From positions 1 through 60,525 of the forward strand of contig CAJJDA010000007.1 in NCBI GenBank assembly GCA_905182855.1: a stretch of DNA of 60,525 bases, in the 5' to 3' direction. The position numbers and the translations under genes were made by a program. The notes beneath the pieces are model-generated. The model was not told the DNA's origin, made no database searches, and was given only the letters and a program-made list of their open reading frames with translations. Shown in pieces: positions 1 through 8,637 of the stretch. Source of the DNA: a gamma proteobacterium HTCC2207 (GTDB lineage: Bacteria > Pseudomonadota > Gammaproteobacteria > Pseudomonadales > Porticoccaceae). How positions within the stretch are numbered: the first letter of the stretch is position 1; every line of letters starts with the position of its first letter.

Positions 1-540
1 TCTTTGTCATAGTGATTATGATTAATTCGTTATATGAACTGGTCGATCAACCAAATTATAGTAGCCTCGGCATGTTCCTATTGCAAGCCTTTTGTAATGG
101 CTCAAATAAATGCTTTCGATCCTTTGGGTAGAATAATGGTCAACCTAGGGGCAAGTTGAGCCAGAAAAGTATTGCCTCTGAGGTAGTTCAGGTGGATTTT
201 GAAAACACAATAAGAATCCTCCTGCATACAATTTCCCTAATGGGCGGTTGATGATGTGCGTGTCGGCTGGCGCCAATTTTGAAATATTCTAATAAAATCT
301 GACGCATTCAAATATATCTAAAAAGCGTTCGAGAAAGCTTGACCTTGAGTCCCCATTTATATTAGATTAGTTTCGTTACCTAATTAATTGATCATACGTT
401 CAATTAATTAGCAGGAAGGGGGGGTTGCTGCAAATTAAGATATGGCAATGCATGGGTGAGCGAAACACAAAATATCAGGGCGTTACCTTCGACTCTATGT
501 GTGAATAATTGCAGTCTCATAATTATACAAAAAGAGGTAG
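1..540. other. Intergenic leader upstream of the first TonB receptor
   Basis: No convincing coding region is visible on either strand in these 540 bases. The stretch is AT-rich and holds one clear structure, a perfect inverted repeat at 380-411, listed separately. It probably contains the promoter of the TonB-dependent receptor that starts at 547, but I could not single out a convincing -35/-10 pair. Confidence 0.5.
380..411. promoter_or_regulatory. Perfect 12-bp inverted repeat, probable operator
   Basis: The arm CTAATTAATTGA (380-391) is matched exactly by its reverse complement TCAATTAATTAG (400-411) across an 8-base spacer. It lies about 136 bases before the receptor start at 547. A perfect dyad of this size in a promoter region suggests a binding site for a dimeric regulator (inference). 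It is too AT-rich and lacks the T-run expected of an intrinsic terminator. The cognate regulator is unknown. Confidence 0.5.
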
Positions 541-546
541 ATGTTT

Positions 547-2871
547 ATGAAAATTGTATTTTTACGTAAAATAAAACTGCTATTTGTTAGTGGTGTAGCG
601 TTGTTGCTAATTCCATCTGTTGGTTTTGCGCAGGTAGCAGCGTCGAAATCGAGCACACAATCGACTCTCGAAGAGGTCATTGTCACGGCACAGAAGAGAT
701 CCCAGTCATTGCAGGAGGTACCTATTTCTGTTGCCGCATTCAGCGGTGACCAAATGAATCAAATACATGCATCGACACTTGAGGCATTGCAAGGATATAT
801 CCCGAATATGCAGGTGCACTCTTTTGCTAACGTGTCTCATGGGTCCGCTTTTAATATCCGAGGAATGGGCGTAATCGAACCAGATCCAAATGCCGGTACG
901 ACCGTTGTTGTTGTGGAGGATGGGGTTCCTCAATTCTTCAATATGACATCGTTTCTAGACACGTTTGACATCGAGCGGGTTGAGGTTCTCCGTGGCCCTC
1001 AGGGTACGCTTTTTGGAGCCAATGCCACCGGCGGTGTAGTCCAAGTAGTCAACACTGCGCCAAGTGGAGAGTTAGGCGCCAAAGTGGAAATTGGTTTTGG
1101 TAACTATGATCTTGTTGAGGTAAAGGCTGCTGCTGATTTCCCAGTATCCGAAAACCTATCTGCCAGAGTCACAGCTACCAGCCAAAATAGGGAAGGTTTC
1201 GTTACCAATATCGTTGATGGCGACACTCTGGGTAGTAGAGATCGATCTGGTATTCGCGGTCAACTTCTATATGAGGCGGATGATACGTTCAAGGCAAGAC
1301 TTATTACATCCGTAGTGAGGCATAGGGATGGTCCGCAGGATACTGTCAGTGGCAGTTTGCCTGGTGAAATTACGTATGTCGCGCCAGGTACGATTTTCCC
1401 TTCAGTTGGCCAGTCCAACTCGGCCCTTTATCCGATGTACCAGTCACCCTGTGTACAGGCAAATCTGAGATGTAAAGCCCCCGACAAGTATTATTCCGCC
1501 CAGAGTGATGAAAAGGGGGTGTCGGACATGGACACTTACTCGGCAACACTTCAAATGACCTGGCAGACCGATCTAGGTGAAGTAACCTCCATCACTGGGT
1601 TTAAAGACTTTGAATTGCATGACATTAATGATCAGGATTTCACTCCGGCTTTTATTGATGATACAGAGCGTATGACAACGGGCGATCAGTTGTCACAGGA
1701 AGTCAGAATCAATATGGAAATATCTGATAGGGTAACCCTGATGGTTGGCGGATTCTATGCCGACTACAGTTATGATCATCTGCAAGATTTTCGTATCGGC
1801 TGGGTGCCGGGATTCCGCCAATTAACAGAGTATGGTGGGAGCACAGAGACCTATTCATTATTTGCCCAGTCTTATTTTGAGATGAGTGACCGATTCCGAT
1901 TGCAGCTGGGTCTTCGCTATACCGCAGAGGACCAGGACTTTTACACAACCGTGTCCAACTTTTTTGATAGTAGAGGTGTGCCCGCTCACCTACAGGGCAG
2001 GGGAAACAATAACACGCCCGCTCCGTTTGAAGCTTTTCTCGGTGCTGTTCCCGTTGTTAAAGACGAGTCTTGGAACAATGTTGGAGGTAAATTCGGAGGC
2101 GAATATGATCTTAATCAAGACGCTATGCTCTACGGCTACTATGCCAGAGGATTTAAATCGGGTGGCTTCGTTGGACGTATAGTGATTCCCGAAGATTCAG
2201 GCCCTTTCGATGAAGAGTATGTGGACACTATTGAAATCGGTATTAAAACTGAAATAATGGATCGGACTTTGAGGCTAAATGTGTCTGCATTTTTCAATCA
2301 ATATGATGACATGCAATTGGCCAATATCTATTTTACTGAAGACCAGTTCGGCAACACGGTTAATGGAAACACCATCCTCAATGCTGCGAATGCTGAAACA
2401 AGTGGGTTAGAAATGGATCTACTTTGGCTTCCCAATGACAAACTGACTATTAATGCTTCATTGGGTCTACTTGATGCGGAGTATAAAGAGTTCATATATG
2501 GTGCCGATGATATCGATTTGTCAGGTGAAGTTTTACAAAATGCACCTGAAACAACTGCCAATATTGGTTTTCAATATATTGCTCAGACCGATAACCTTGA
2601 GATTAAAACCTCACTTCAATACAAATATGTATCAAAAAAATGGGATGGCAATATTATCAATTCGCCACGATCTGAGGTGCAGCCAACCAATTTAGTTGAT
2701 CTCAACATCAACATCTCTGCTCCAGGATCGAATTGGTCTTTAGGTCTATGGGCGATGAATCTTATGGACGAGAGATACATATCAAATAGCTTTGTTGCTG
2801 CTGGCGTGGTTGGGCTCATTGACTATCAAGATCCAAGGACATTAGGCATTACTTTGCGTTTAGATCTTTGA
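547..2871 (+). CDS. TonB-dependent outer-membrane receptor
   Basis: An outer-membrane gated beta-barrel that imports a large or scarce ligand using TonB/ExbBD energy. From the chosen start, residues 1-28 form a signal peptide ending GFA, followed by a TonB box (EEVIVTAQKR) and a plug domain with the typical LQEVPISVAAFSGDQM start. The ERVEVLRGPQGTLFGANATGG plug motif follows, then a barrel of about 600 residues. The length (about 774 residues) is normal. ATG547 is preferred to ATG541 because GAGG at 534-537 sits 9 bases before 547 but only 3 before 541. The C-terminal residue is Leu rather than the usual Phe. The ligand is unknown; the adjacent SnoaL and cupin genes suggest an organic substrate rather than a siderophore, but this is only inference. 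Confidence 0.9.
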   Translation: MKIVFLRKIKLLFVSGVALLLIPSVGFAQVAASKSSTQSTLEEVIVTAQKRSQSLQEVPISVAAFSGDQMNQIHASTLEALQGYIPNMQVHSFANVSHGSAFNIRGMGVIEPDPNAGTTVVVVEDGVPQFFNMTSFLDTFDIERVEVLRGPQGTLFGANATGGVVQVVNTAPSGELGAKVEIGFGNYDLVEVKAAADFPVSENLSARVTATSQNREGFVTNIVDGDTLGSRDRSGIRGQLLYEADDTFKARLITSVVRHRDGPQDTVSGSLPGEITYVAPGTIFPSVGQSNSALYPMYQSPCVQANLRCKAPDKYYSAQSDEKGVSDMDTYSATLQMTWQTDLGEVTSITGFKDFELHDINDQDFTPAFIDDTERMTTGDQLSQEVRINMEISDRVTLMVGGFYADYSYDHLQDFRIGWVPGFRQLTEYGGSTETYSLFAQSYFEMSDRFRLQLGLRYTAEDQDFYTTVSNFFDSRGVPAHLQGRGNNNTPAPFEAFLGAVPVVKDESWNNVGGKFGGEYDLNQDAMLYGYYARGFKSGGFVGRIVIPEDSGPFDEEYVDTIEIGIKTEIMDRTLRLNVSAFFNQYDDMQLANIYFTEDQFGNTVNGNTILNAANAETSGLEMDLLWLPNDKLTINASLGLLDAEYKEFIYGADDIDLSGEVLQNAPETTANIGFQYIAQTDNLEIKTSLQYKYVSKKWDGNIINSPRSEVQPTNLVDLNINISAPGSNWSLGLWAMNLMDERYISNSFVAAGVVGLIDYQDPRTLGITLRLDL

Positions 2872-2913
2872 TAAAGGCGATAACCGAAACACAGCTACAC
2901 TGTATCGAAGCGA

Positions 2914-2951
2914 GCGGTCGAGTGATAAGCATTCTTTTATCACTCGACTGC
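2914..2951 (+). terminator. Hairpin after the TonB receptor
   Basis: The arm GTCGAGTGATAA (2917-2928) pairs perfectly with TTATCACTCGAC (2937-2948). The stem can be extended by three pairs (one G-U) and has an 8-base loop. It lies 43 bases after the receptor stop. There is no strong T-run after it, so it may be a weak terminator or an mRNA-end stabiliser. Confidence 0.55.
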
Positions 2952-3045
2952 CGCGACGTTTAGCAGAAACCTAATAAGGCTGATACCGCCAGATCATTGA
3001 AGGATGATGCGGGTCGGCAAGATTAACAGCTGGGGGTAACTTTAA

Positions 3046-3536
3046 ATGAGCGATTCGCAACAGTTTAGTGCGGAAGAGAATTCGAGAGTTGCGCCGCTCT
3101 TCTCGAAATAGAAAAAATTAGAACCCTGCGAATGCAGTACTCCCATTTCATGGATAGCCGGCAATTGCCCGCGCTCGTGGGGCTGTTCGCTGATGACGCC
3201 CTATGTGAGTTTGGACCTTACGGTAATTGGTCGGGCATTGAGGCGATTGCAGCTGGCTTTAATAATGAGTTTAAGGACACGCTGGACCAGCCATTTTGGT
3301 CTATGCATTCCAACACTAATCACCAGATCAAACTTACCGGCCCAAATTCTGCTGAGGGAACGGTTTATCTACTGGACATCGCCACCGATCGAAAGCCTGA
3401 TGAAAATCCGTTTTTGTGGTTTGCACTTTACGACGAGGCCTATGTAAAAATTGATGGGCAGTGGAAGGTAAAGCGCACTAGCATTCACTTTTTATGGCCG
3501 GAAAAGCACATAGACACAAGTTTTCTGGTTCGCTGA
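3046..3536 (+). CDS. SnoaL-like (NTF2-fold) protein, N-terminus frameshifted
   Basis: A small alpha+beta-barrel protein of the SnoaL/NTF2-like superfamily, which includes ring hydratases, isomerases and ligand-binding proteins. The uninterrupted frame starts at 3132 (134 residues), but coding similarity extends upstream. ATG3046 opens MSDSQQFSAEENSRVA, which runs to a stop near 3111, while the continuation ALLEIEKIRTLRMQYSHFMD is in the frame of the main ORF. One missing base near 3091-3097 would join them and give about 163 residues, the usual family length and N-terminal helix (LEIEKIRxL). The conserved tail includes the WKVKRTSIHF strand. It sits between the TonB receptor and two cupins, so a catabolic role is plausible. 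No catalytic residues can be assigned with confidence. Confidence 0.7.
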
Positions 3537-3600
3537 GTAACAAATTTGGCCGTTCACGGACCACCATTTATGGGCTCTATACTCTGGATGGTAAAGCGCC

Positions 3601-4077
3601 CTAACTGATAATATCTTCGGCTAGTTTGCCATTCCAAGCATCTTTATAAAAAGCTAAGTCAGCAATGAACAATAGTTCATCCTGCGCATTAATAAATGCC
3701 ACAGGGCCATGGCCAAAATACAGAAACTCAGTCTCTACGGCGCCACAGGCCTCTTCATGAATTTCGCCAATCTCCTCATAACCGTAGACCCCGGCCTTGG
3801 CGGATCCCCTTTCGAAGAGCAATTCTCCCTTCATGATAAAAAATTCGGCCGGCGTTATATGTTTGTGTCGGCCAAACTTAACATGGGGTTGCAGCTGAAC
3901 ATATAGCACCCAGTCACCAGTAACATCGCAGTAACGCAGTAACTTAAACTTCACGCCCTCACCTAAGGGTACCCAATCAATCTGATTGATATCGGCCAGC
4001 ATAGCCCCGCGAACACCTGGTTCATGCTCCCCGGCAGCTGAGCGCGATGTGGCCGTAAGGTTGCTGTCTACAATCAT
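3601..4077 (-). CDS. Cupin-domain protein (dihydroxyacetophenone-dioxygenase/ChrR-like), copy 1
   Basis: A 158-residue single-domain cupin of the ChrR/2,4'-dihydroxyacetophenone-dioxygenase-like group. It has the cupin motif 1 metal ligands GRHKHITPAEFFIMKGEL (HxH and Glu) and a later IHEEA segment that could give the third His. The central strand pattern VKFKLLRYxxxTGDWVLYVQL is shared with the next gene, so the two are sister copies. Such cupins bind Fe or Zn and are either small dioxygenases or sensors. Only 43 bases separate it from the upstream copy at 4121-4558, and both are on the minus strand, so they are probably co-transcribed. Substrate unknown. Confidence 0.75.
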   Translation of the reverse strand: MIVDSNLTATSRSAAGEHEPGVRGAMLADINQIDWVPLGEGVKFKLLRYCDVTGDWVLYVQLQPHVKFGRHKHITPAEFFIMKGELLFERGSAKAGVYGYEEIGEIHEEACGAVETEFLYFGHGPVAFINAQDELLFIADLAFYKDAWNGKLAEDIIS

Positions 4078-4120
4078 GGTACTCTCCTACCTGCAATATG
4101 TGATGGCTGTAATACTCGTC

Positions 4121-4558
4121 TTAGGAGATATCTGGCTGCGAAATACCCGCGGCGAGATCTCGTAAAAACTCATGATTCATAATAAATTTTATTGACCCAT
4201 CATCCTCTGTATAGGCTACTGCACCCTGTCCCATAAATAGAAATTCGGTCTGTTCCGAGCAACGTGCCTCGGCATGCCTGGATCCCACGGGTTCATAACC
4301 ATAGGTGCCCGCTGGCGCTGAGCCAACGTCATAGATTAGCTCTCCCTCAGTAACGAAATACTGCCCTGGCCCAAGGTGCCAATGAGGCGCAAAGGTAGAC
4401 CCCGGCGCCATACTGACCCAGAGAACCCAATCCCCGGTCTCTTCACTATACCGCAAGAGCTTAATTTGCGTTCCTGTACCTAACTCGTAAGACTCCGCAT
4501 CTTTAAGATTGATAATAATATCGCCAAGTTTGCCTGGGTCGTGAGAACCTGATTGCAT
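4121..4558 (-). CDS. Cupin-domain protein (dihydroxyacetophenone-dioxygenase/ChrR-like), copy 2
   Basis: A 145-residue cupin that is clearly a paralogue of the gene at 3601-4077: both share a LLRYxxxTGDWVLxV strand, a GELxxxxGSAxAGxYGYE turn and a GxGxVAxxxxxD tail. The metal motif is FAPHWHLGPGQYFVTEGEL (HxH, then Glu), with a third candidate His in RHAEARC. It is first in the two-cupin transcript. Two divergent copies could act as a heterodimer or on related substrates (inference). A dioxygenase acting on a ring-cleavage or hydroxyketone intermediate is possible but unproven. Confidence 0.75.
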   Translation of the reverse strand: MQSGSHDPGKLGDIIINLKDAESYELGTGTQIKLLRYSEETGDWVLWVSMAPGSTFAPHWHLGPGQYFVTEGELIYDVGSAPAGTYGYEPVGSRHAEARCSEQTEFLFMGQGAVAYTEDDGSIKFIMNHEFLRDLAAGISQPDIS

Positions 4559-5040
4559 AGAACCGAACTCCGTTTAACTAGCCATTGATTTTCAACAGCA
4601 TACTATTGAATTATATTCAAACACAACAGTTGGTAGTTCGATTTGCGGCACCACTCAAGGCTTGGTGCCGACGGTGATAGATATTTCATTTTCTAAACTT
4701 TCGTATTCTTGCCCAATAATCCAATTCAGAATTCCTTTTTGTTGTCTTTTCCCCAGAGTTACCTACGTTTCGCTCTAGGCTATTCCAATCATTGTCATTC
4801 CTTATTTGATGATATTTGGCCATTACGGCGTTAAAAGCGGCAAATTGCAGGTGGCTAAAATAAGTGTAGCTCGAACAAAAAGCCAACTGTAATTTGTCCG
4901 ACTGGAAAACCCTTATTAGCTGTAGTAACTGTATCAGACATTACTTCGTGACGTTTCGTGAAGCTGCTAAAACTAAAATAAATGCCAGTAAGGCTGGTAA
5001 TCCCTGAGTGAAAAGGATGCTTGTCTTGGCGACTACTGCC
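4559..5040. other. 482-bp region without a convincing gene
   Basis: This lies upstream of the cupin pair and downstream of the DUF4345-like gene, both on the minus strand. A 66-codon open frame on the minus strand (4686-4886) has no recognisable domain, low-complexity composition and no clear ribosome-binding site, so I do not call it. The region probably holds the cupin promoter near 4560-4700. Confidence 0.4.
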
Positions 5041-5460
5041 TTAATTTCTAGGGTGTTCTGGCAGCAGTTTTACGGCCAATAGCAAAATGCCGGCAATGAC
5101 AATCTCTGCGACAATAAGAGGCGTTGCCAACATGGCATCCTGCAGGAACCAAGCCAATATGCGAGATAGAGCAGTCAGGCCTAGCAATATAGAGCCTGCA
5201 TAAAACCAGACGTGTTTTCCGCTTTTAAGTCCCAGCAGCACGAAGATCCCTCCAGACATAAAAAATGAGGCTAAATCACCAATTTGTGAACTGCGGCCCA
5301 GACCGTCGAGTAGTGGCATGCCAAATTCTGCCGCAACCACTGCCGGTTCGAAAATGTATCGTAACCCTGTGTAGATGAAGTTAATCGCTAAGAGTGCGAC
5401 GACAACCATTATGACTTTCTGTGATAGGTTTTTTTTTGGGCTATTCATTGGCTCTCTCAT
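5041..5460 (-). CDS. Small DUF4345-like membrane protein
   Basis: A 139-residue integral membrane protein with four predicted hydrophobic segments (about residues 16-34, 65-80, 84-104 and 112-131). The pattern resembles the DUF4345/DoxX-like small membrane family, where a conserved GDLASFFxSGG stretch lies before the second helix; the function of that family is unknown. An alternative ATG at 5448 has a GAGAG sequence just upstream and may be the true start. The gene lies 36 bases after the DJ-1/PfpI gene on the same strand, so the two are likely one transcript. Confidence 0.6.
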   Translation of the reverse strand: MREPMNSPKKNLSQKVIMVVVALLAINFIYTGLRYIFEPAVVAAEFGMPLLDGLGRSSQIGDLASFFMSGGIFVLLGLKSGKHVWFYAGSILLGLTALSRILAWFLQDAMLATPLIVAEIVIAGILLLAVKLLPEHPRN

Positions 5461-5496
5461 TTATGTCAGTGGTTTTATAGCGTCAAGGGTACAGCC

Positions 5497-6357
5497 TTAC
5501 TCTGATCTTTTAGCGATAATCGCCATCATTGCTTGTGCCGTCTCATGGCCGGAATTTTGGTTCTGGCCAGTCACAAATCGCTTTTGATTATCAACCGCTA
5601 CATGGGTCGCAAAGAAGTCTAAAAAGGCAGTATTGCTTTCGAAGATAGCACCCGCTTTGCGCAGCTCGGCCTCAGGATGCTGTGGGGTAATCTCAATTCT
5701 CAATTCTTGGATTTGTTTGTCGGTGACGCCGGTCATGCGCCGGCCAGCAATCAAGAGATTGCCCTCGAGATCTTTTGCGTTGATTAGGCCTAGGACACCG
5801 TGACAAACGCCGCCAATCACTGGCTTGTTGGCGGCATAAAATGCATCACTGACCTTTTCCGCCAAGACGAGTGAAAATCCAAGGTCATAGGCCGCGCCCC
5901 AACCCCCGGACATAAAGATAACGTCGTATTGGGTGAAGTCTACATCTGCTACCATCATTGAGTTTGCAACCTTGGCGAGCAACACAGGGTCAGCCATAAA
6001 GCGGTCATCTTCGGGCGTTTTTATCACCCGGTTCAATGTCTGCGGGTCCACGGGTATTCTTCCGCCCTTGATGCTTGCGATATCAACCTGCATTCCCGCA
6101 TCGAGAAAGTTATAGTAGGGATGGGTCATCTCTGAGGCCATCACGCCGGTGGCATCGCCAGTTGTTTCACCGGGTGCATTTAGTGTGCTGTGGCTGGTGG
6201 TGATAATTAATGCTCGCCTACCAGGTAGCTCGGTGATGGGACCACTGTAATCTGGGTGCAGGCCTGCCCTGTGTAAAACAGCTGGAAGGGCCAGCGCCAC
6301 CAAGGCGGCAACCATAGCTAAACCACCTAAAATCTTTAACACTGTTACTTTCCCCAT
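5497..6357 (-). CDS. Membrane-anchored DJ-1/PfpI (Hsp31-like) protein
   Basis: A 286-residue type 1 glutamine-amidotransferase-like protein of the DJ-1/PfpI superfamily. An N-terminal hydrophobic segment (about residues 7-27) is probably a membrane anchor or uncleaved signal, so the domain should face the periplasm. The nucleophile is Cys185 in GGVCHG, with His186 next to it, and the conserved Glu76 lies in ASEMTHPYY. The ALIITTSH start and the DAGMQVDIASIKGG segment match Hsp31/glyoxalase III-like members, which act on methylglyoxal-type aldehydes or as chaperones. The exact activity is inferred. It heads a transcript with the small membrane protein at 5041-5460. Confidence 0.8.
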   Translation of the reverse strand: MGKVTVLKILGGLAMVAALVALALPAVLHRAGLHPDYSGPITELPGRRALIITTSHSTLNAPGETTGDATGVMASEMTHPYYNFLDAGMQVDIASIKGGRIPVDPQTLNRVIKTPEDDRFMADPVLLAKVANSMMVADVDFTQYDVIFMSGGWGAAYDLGFSLVLAEKVSDAFYAANKPVIGGVCHGVLGLINAKDLEGNLLIAGRRMTGVTDKQIQELRIEITPQHPEAELRKAGAIFESNTAFLDFFATHVAVDNQKRFVTGQNQNSGHETAQAMMAIIAKRSE

Positions 6358-6705
6358 AGCCTTACCTGTCCCTATCAGTAAATCCGTTACAGCCTATTTA
6401 GGCTGCTTAATTATGATCTATTAGCAGTCATACTGCCAATATGTTTGTAGGGTACAGCTAATCAAATTTATGGTCAAGACGGAATTAAGTGTTGTTCCAT
6501 CTGGGATCTCAAGCGAGAATATTTCAATTAGAAATAATCATCTTTTGGAAATAATCATGCATCGCGCTTTTTCGCCAGTCCATTTTTGATCTATGCTGGC
6601 AGATATTATCACTAATTTCATTCTGTCATTTGAGCGACAGTATTTGTCAGATTGTTAGGGTATCCTGCATCAAATTAAATCCGTTTTTGTTAAGAGAGAG
6701 CTACT
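6358..6705. other. Divergent promoter region
   Basis: This 348-bp gap separates the minus-strand DJ-1 gene from the plus-strand acyl-CoA dehydrogenase and should carry both promoters. Just before 6706 there is a purine-rich ribosome-binding site (AAGAGAGAG). I see no gene and no strong inverted repeat here. Confidence 0.4.
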
Positions 6706-7854
6706 ATGTCCATGATTGTTAATCGTCGAGATCTCGATTTTGTCCTTTATGAAACTTTGGATCTTGAGGCGATTCTTAAATCGGAGCGTTTCGCCGATTA
6801 TGACCGTGAGTCCTTGGACGCGATGATGGATCTCTGTCAGTCTGTCGCGGAAGACCAGTTTTTGCCCTGCGCTGCCAAGTTGGATGCTAATGAACCTCAG
6901 TTTGTCGACGGTAAAGTGGAGACTATTCCAGAGCTTAAAGAGGCCATCAACGCCTACCGTGAAGCGGGACTGTGCACCTCTGCCTATGATGCCGATGTGG
7001 GTGGTATGCAGCTGCCATGTATTGTCGATCAAGCCCTTAACGGTATGTTTGTCTGCGCCAACAATCCTGCTCATATCTATTTGTTCCTCACACAGGGTGT
7101 GGCCAATATGCTCAATGTGTGCGGCTCCGACAAGCTCAAGGAGCGGTATCTACCTAAGCTGGTTGAGGGTGAATGGTTTGGCACTATGTGCCTATCTGAA
7201 CCTCAGGCTGGATCTTCGCTGGCGGACATTCGCAGCAAGGCGGACCCTTTGGATGATGGCAGCTATAAAATCACAGGCACCAAAATGTGGATATCTGGGG
7301 GTGAGCAAGATATCACTGATAATATTATTCATATGGTGCTGGCTAAAATCCCCGGGTCACCGCCTGGTGTCAAAGGCATATCATTATTTTTGGTGCCGAA
7401 AACACGGGTCAATGAGGATGGTAGTCTTGGCGATAGTAATAATATCGCACTGGCAGGTCTTAACCATAAAATGGGCTGCCGGGGCGCGACCAACTGTCTG
7501 CTCAATTTCGGCGAGTCTGGAGACTCCATTGGTTATCTGGTTGGTGAGGCCAATCAGGGGCTGGCCAACATGTTTCATATGATGAATGAAGCACGTATTT
7601 CGGTGGGTATGTCTGCGGTTATGTCGGGGTTGGGTGGCTATCTGTACTCACTCGACTATGCGCGCAATAGACCGCAGGGCCGCCCTCTGGTTAATCGCAA
7701 TCCTGAGGATCCGCAGGTAATGATCAGCGAGCACGCGGACATCAAACGTATGCTCATGACCCAAAAGGCCTTTATTGAGGGTGCACAGACACTAATTTAC
7801 TACAGCGCCCAGCTTATCGACCAAAAGAAATTAGCAATGGAAAGGCGCATTTGA
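6706..7854 (+). CDS. Acyl-CoA dehydrogenase, N-terminal part (frameshifted gene)
   Basis: A FAD-dependent acyl-CoA dehydrogenase that introduces a trans-2 double bond into acyl-CoA. It belongs to the long (about 600-residue) class with an extra C-terminal domain. This part holds the N-terminal helical domain, the middle beta domain (GTMCLSEPQAGSSLADI, then GTKMWISGGE) and the start of the second helical domain (MMNEARISVGMSAVMSG). It ends in a non-native tail, AMERRI. The next ORF, two frames over, continues the same protein from residue 380 onward, so an indel near 7836-7850 broke the gene. The two parts together give about 599 residues, the expected size. It is followed by an S41 protease but is probably transcribed alone. 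Confidence 0.9.
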   Translation: MSMIVNRRDLDFVLYETLDLEAILKSERFADYDRESLDAMMDLCQSVAEDQFLPCAAKLDANEPQFVDGKVETIPELKEAINAYREAGLCTSAYDADVGGMQLPCIVDQALNGMFVCANNPAHIYLFLTQGVANMLNVCGSDKLKERYLPKLVEGEWFGTMCLSEPQAGSSLADIRSKADPLDDGSYKITGTKMWISGGEQDITDNIIHMVLAKIPGSPPGVKGISLFLVPKTRVNEDGSLGDSNNIALAGLNHKMGCRGATNCLLNFGESGDSIGYLVGEANQGLANMFHMMNEARISVGMSAVMSGLGGYLYSLDYARNRPQGRPLVNRNPEDPQVMISEHADIKRMLMTQKAFIEGAQTLIYYSAQLIDQKKLAMERRI

Positions 7855-8504
7855 TATTAAAACACCTGTTGCTGGATCTGCTGACACCGATTTGTAAGTC
7901 ATGGCCGTCGGAGTTTTGCTTGGAGGCCAATAAACTGGCTATTCAGGTGTTAGGTGGCTATGGCTATACCCGTGAGTATCCAGTTGAACGACTCTATCGA
8001 GACAATCGACTCAATCATATTCATGAGGGTACCTGGGGTATTCAGGGCCTTGATATCTTGGGTCGTAAAGCGCAGATGCAAAATGGCGCTGCCGTGGCTG
8101 TCTTGCGTGATGAGATTCAGATCACTCTGGACGCTGCTGCAGACCTCGCGGGTTTGGCCAGTCATTGTGTTCAGTTAGCCGATGCCTTAGCGCAGGTTGA
8201 AGCCACGATTAAAGCGGTCAGTGAAGCCGACGACTCGTCGCTGGCGCTGGCCAATGCAACGATTTTCTTGGATGCTATGGGGCACCTTGTGATTGCATGG
8301 ATGTGGCTGAAGCAAGCGGTTGCCGCCACTGTAGGGCTAGACAAAGGTCATGAGCCAGATACTGCGTTTTATCGAGGGAAATTGGCAGCTGCACAGTTTT
8401 TCTATCGCTATGAACTGCCCAAAATTCAGTCCAACCTAGCCATTGTCGCCAGCTTGGACAGCACCTGCTATGACCTAGCTTCCGATCAGTTTGTAGGGAT
8501 CTAG
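7851..8504 (+). CDS. Acyl-CoA dehydrogenase, C-terminal part (frameshifted gene)
   Basis: This is the continuation of the gene beginning at 6706. It has the C-terminal four-helix domain with the FAD/dimer motif LGGYGYTREYPVERLYRDNRLNHIHEGT in pieces (for example QVLGGYGYTREYPVERLYRD), where the DNR..I.EGT signature is intact. An AcdA-C-type extra domain follows (about residues 90-217). The TTG at 7851 has no ribosome-binding site and is not a natural start. The reading frame stays open upstream as NGKAH, so the true protein passes through without a start here. A sequencing indel is likelier than a real break because both halves are fully conserved. Confidence 0.88.
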   Translation: MILKHLLLDLLTPICKSWPSEFCLEANKLAIQVLGGYGYTREYPVERLYRDNRLNHIHEGTWGIQGLDILGRKAQMQNGAAVAVLRDEIQITLDAAADLAGLASHCVQLADALAQVEATIKAVSEADDSSLALANATIFLDAMGHLVIAWMWLKQAVAATVGLDKGHEPDTAFYRGKLAAAQFFYRYELPKIQSNLAIVASLDSTCYDLASDQFVGI

Positions 8505-8637
8505 TTCTGCGATTAGAATGTTGGCTAGTGTTGGTCTACAGTTCAGTGAATGCGTATAGGCCGCATAGCGACCCTTTTTTCTGATCCACTTTTGGGGGTA
8601 TGGCTGTAATTAATCGACCATTAGTTGAGGTTAAGAG

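Noticed and set aside
4686-4886. 66-codon open frame on the minus strand
   Set aside because: No recognisable domain, no good ribosome-binding site, and it sits in a low-complexity intergenic region.
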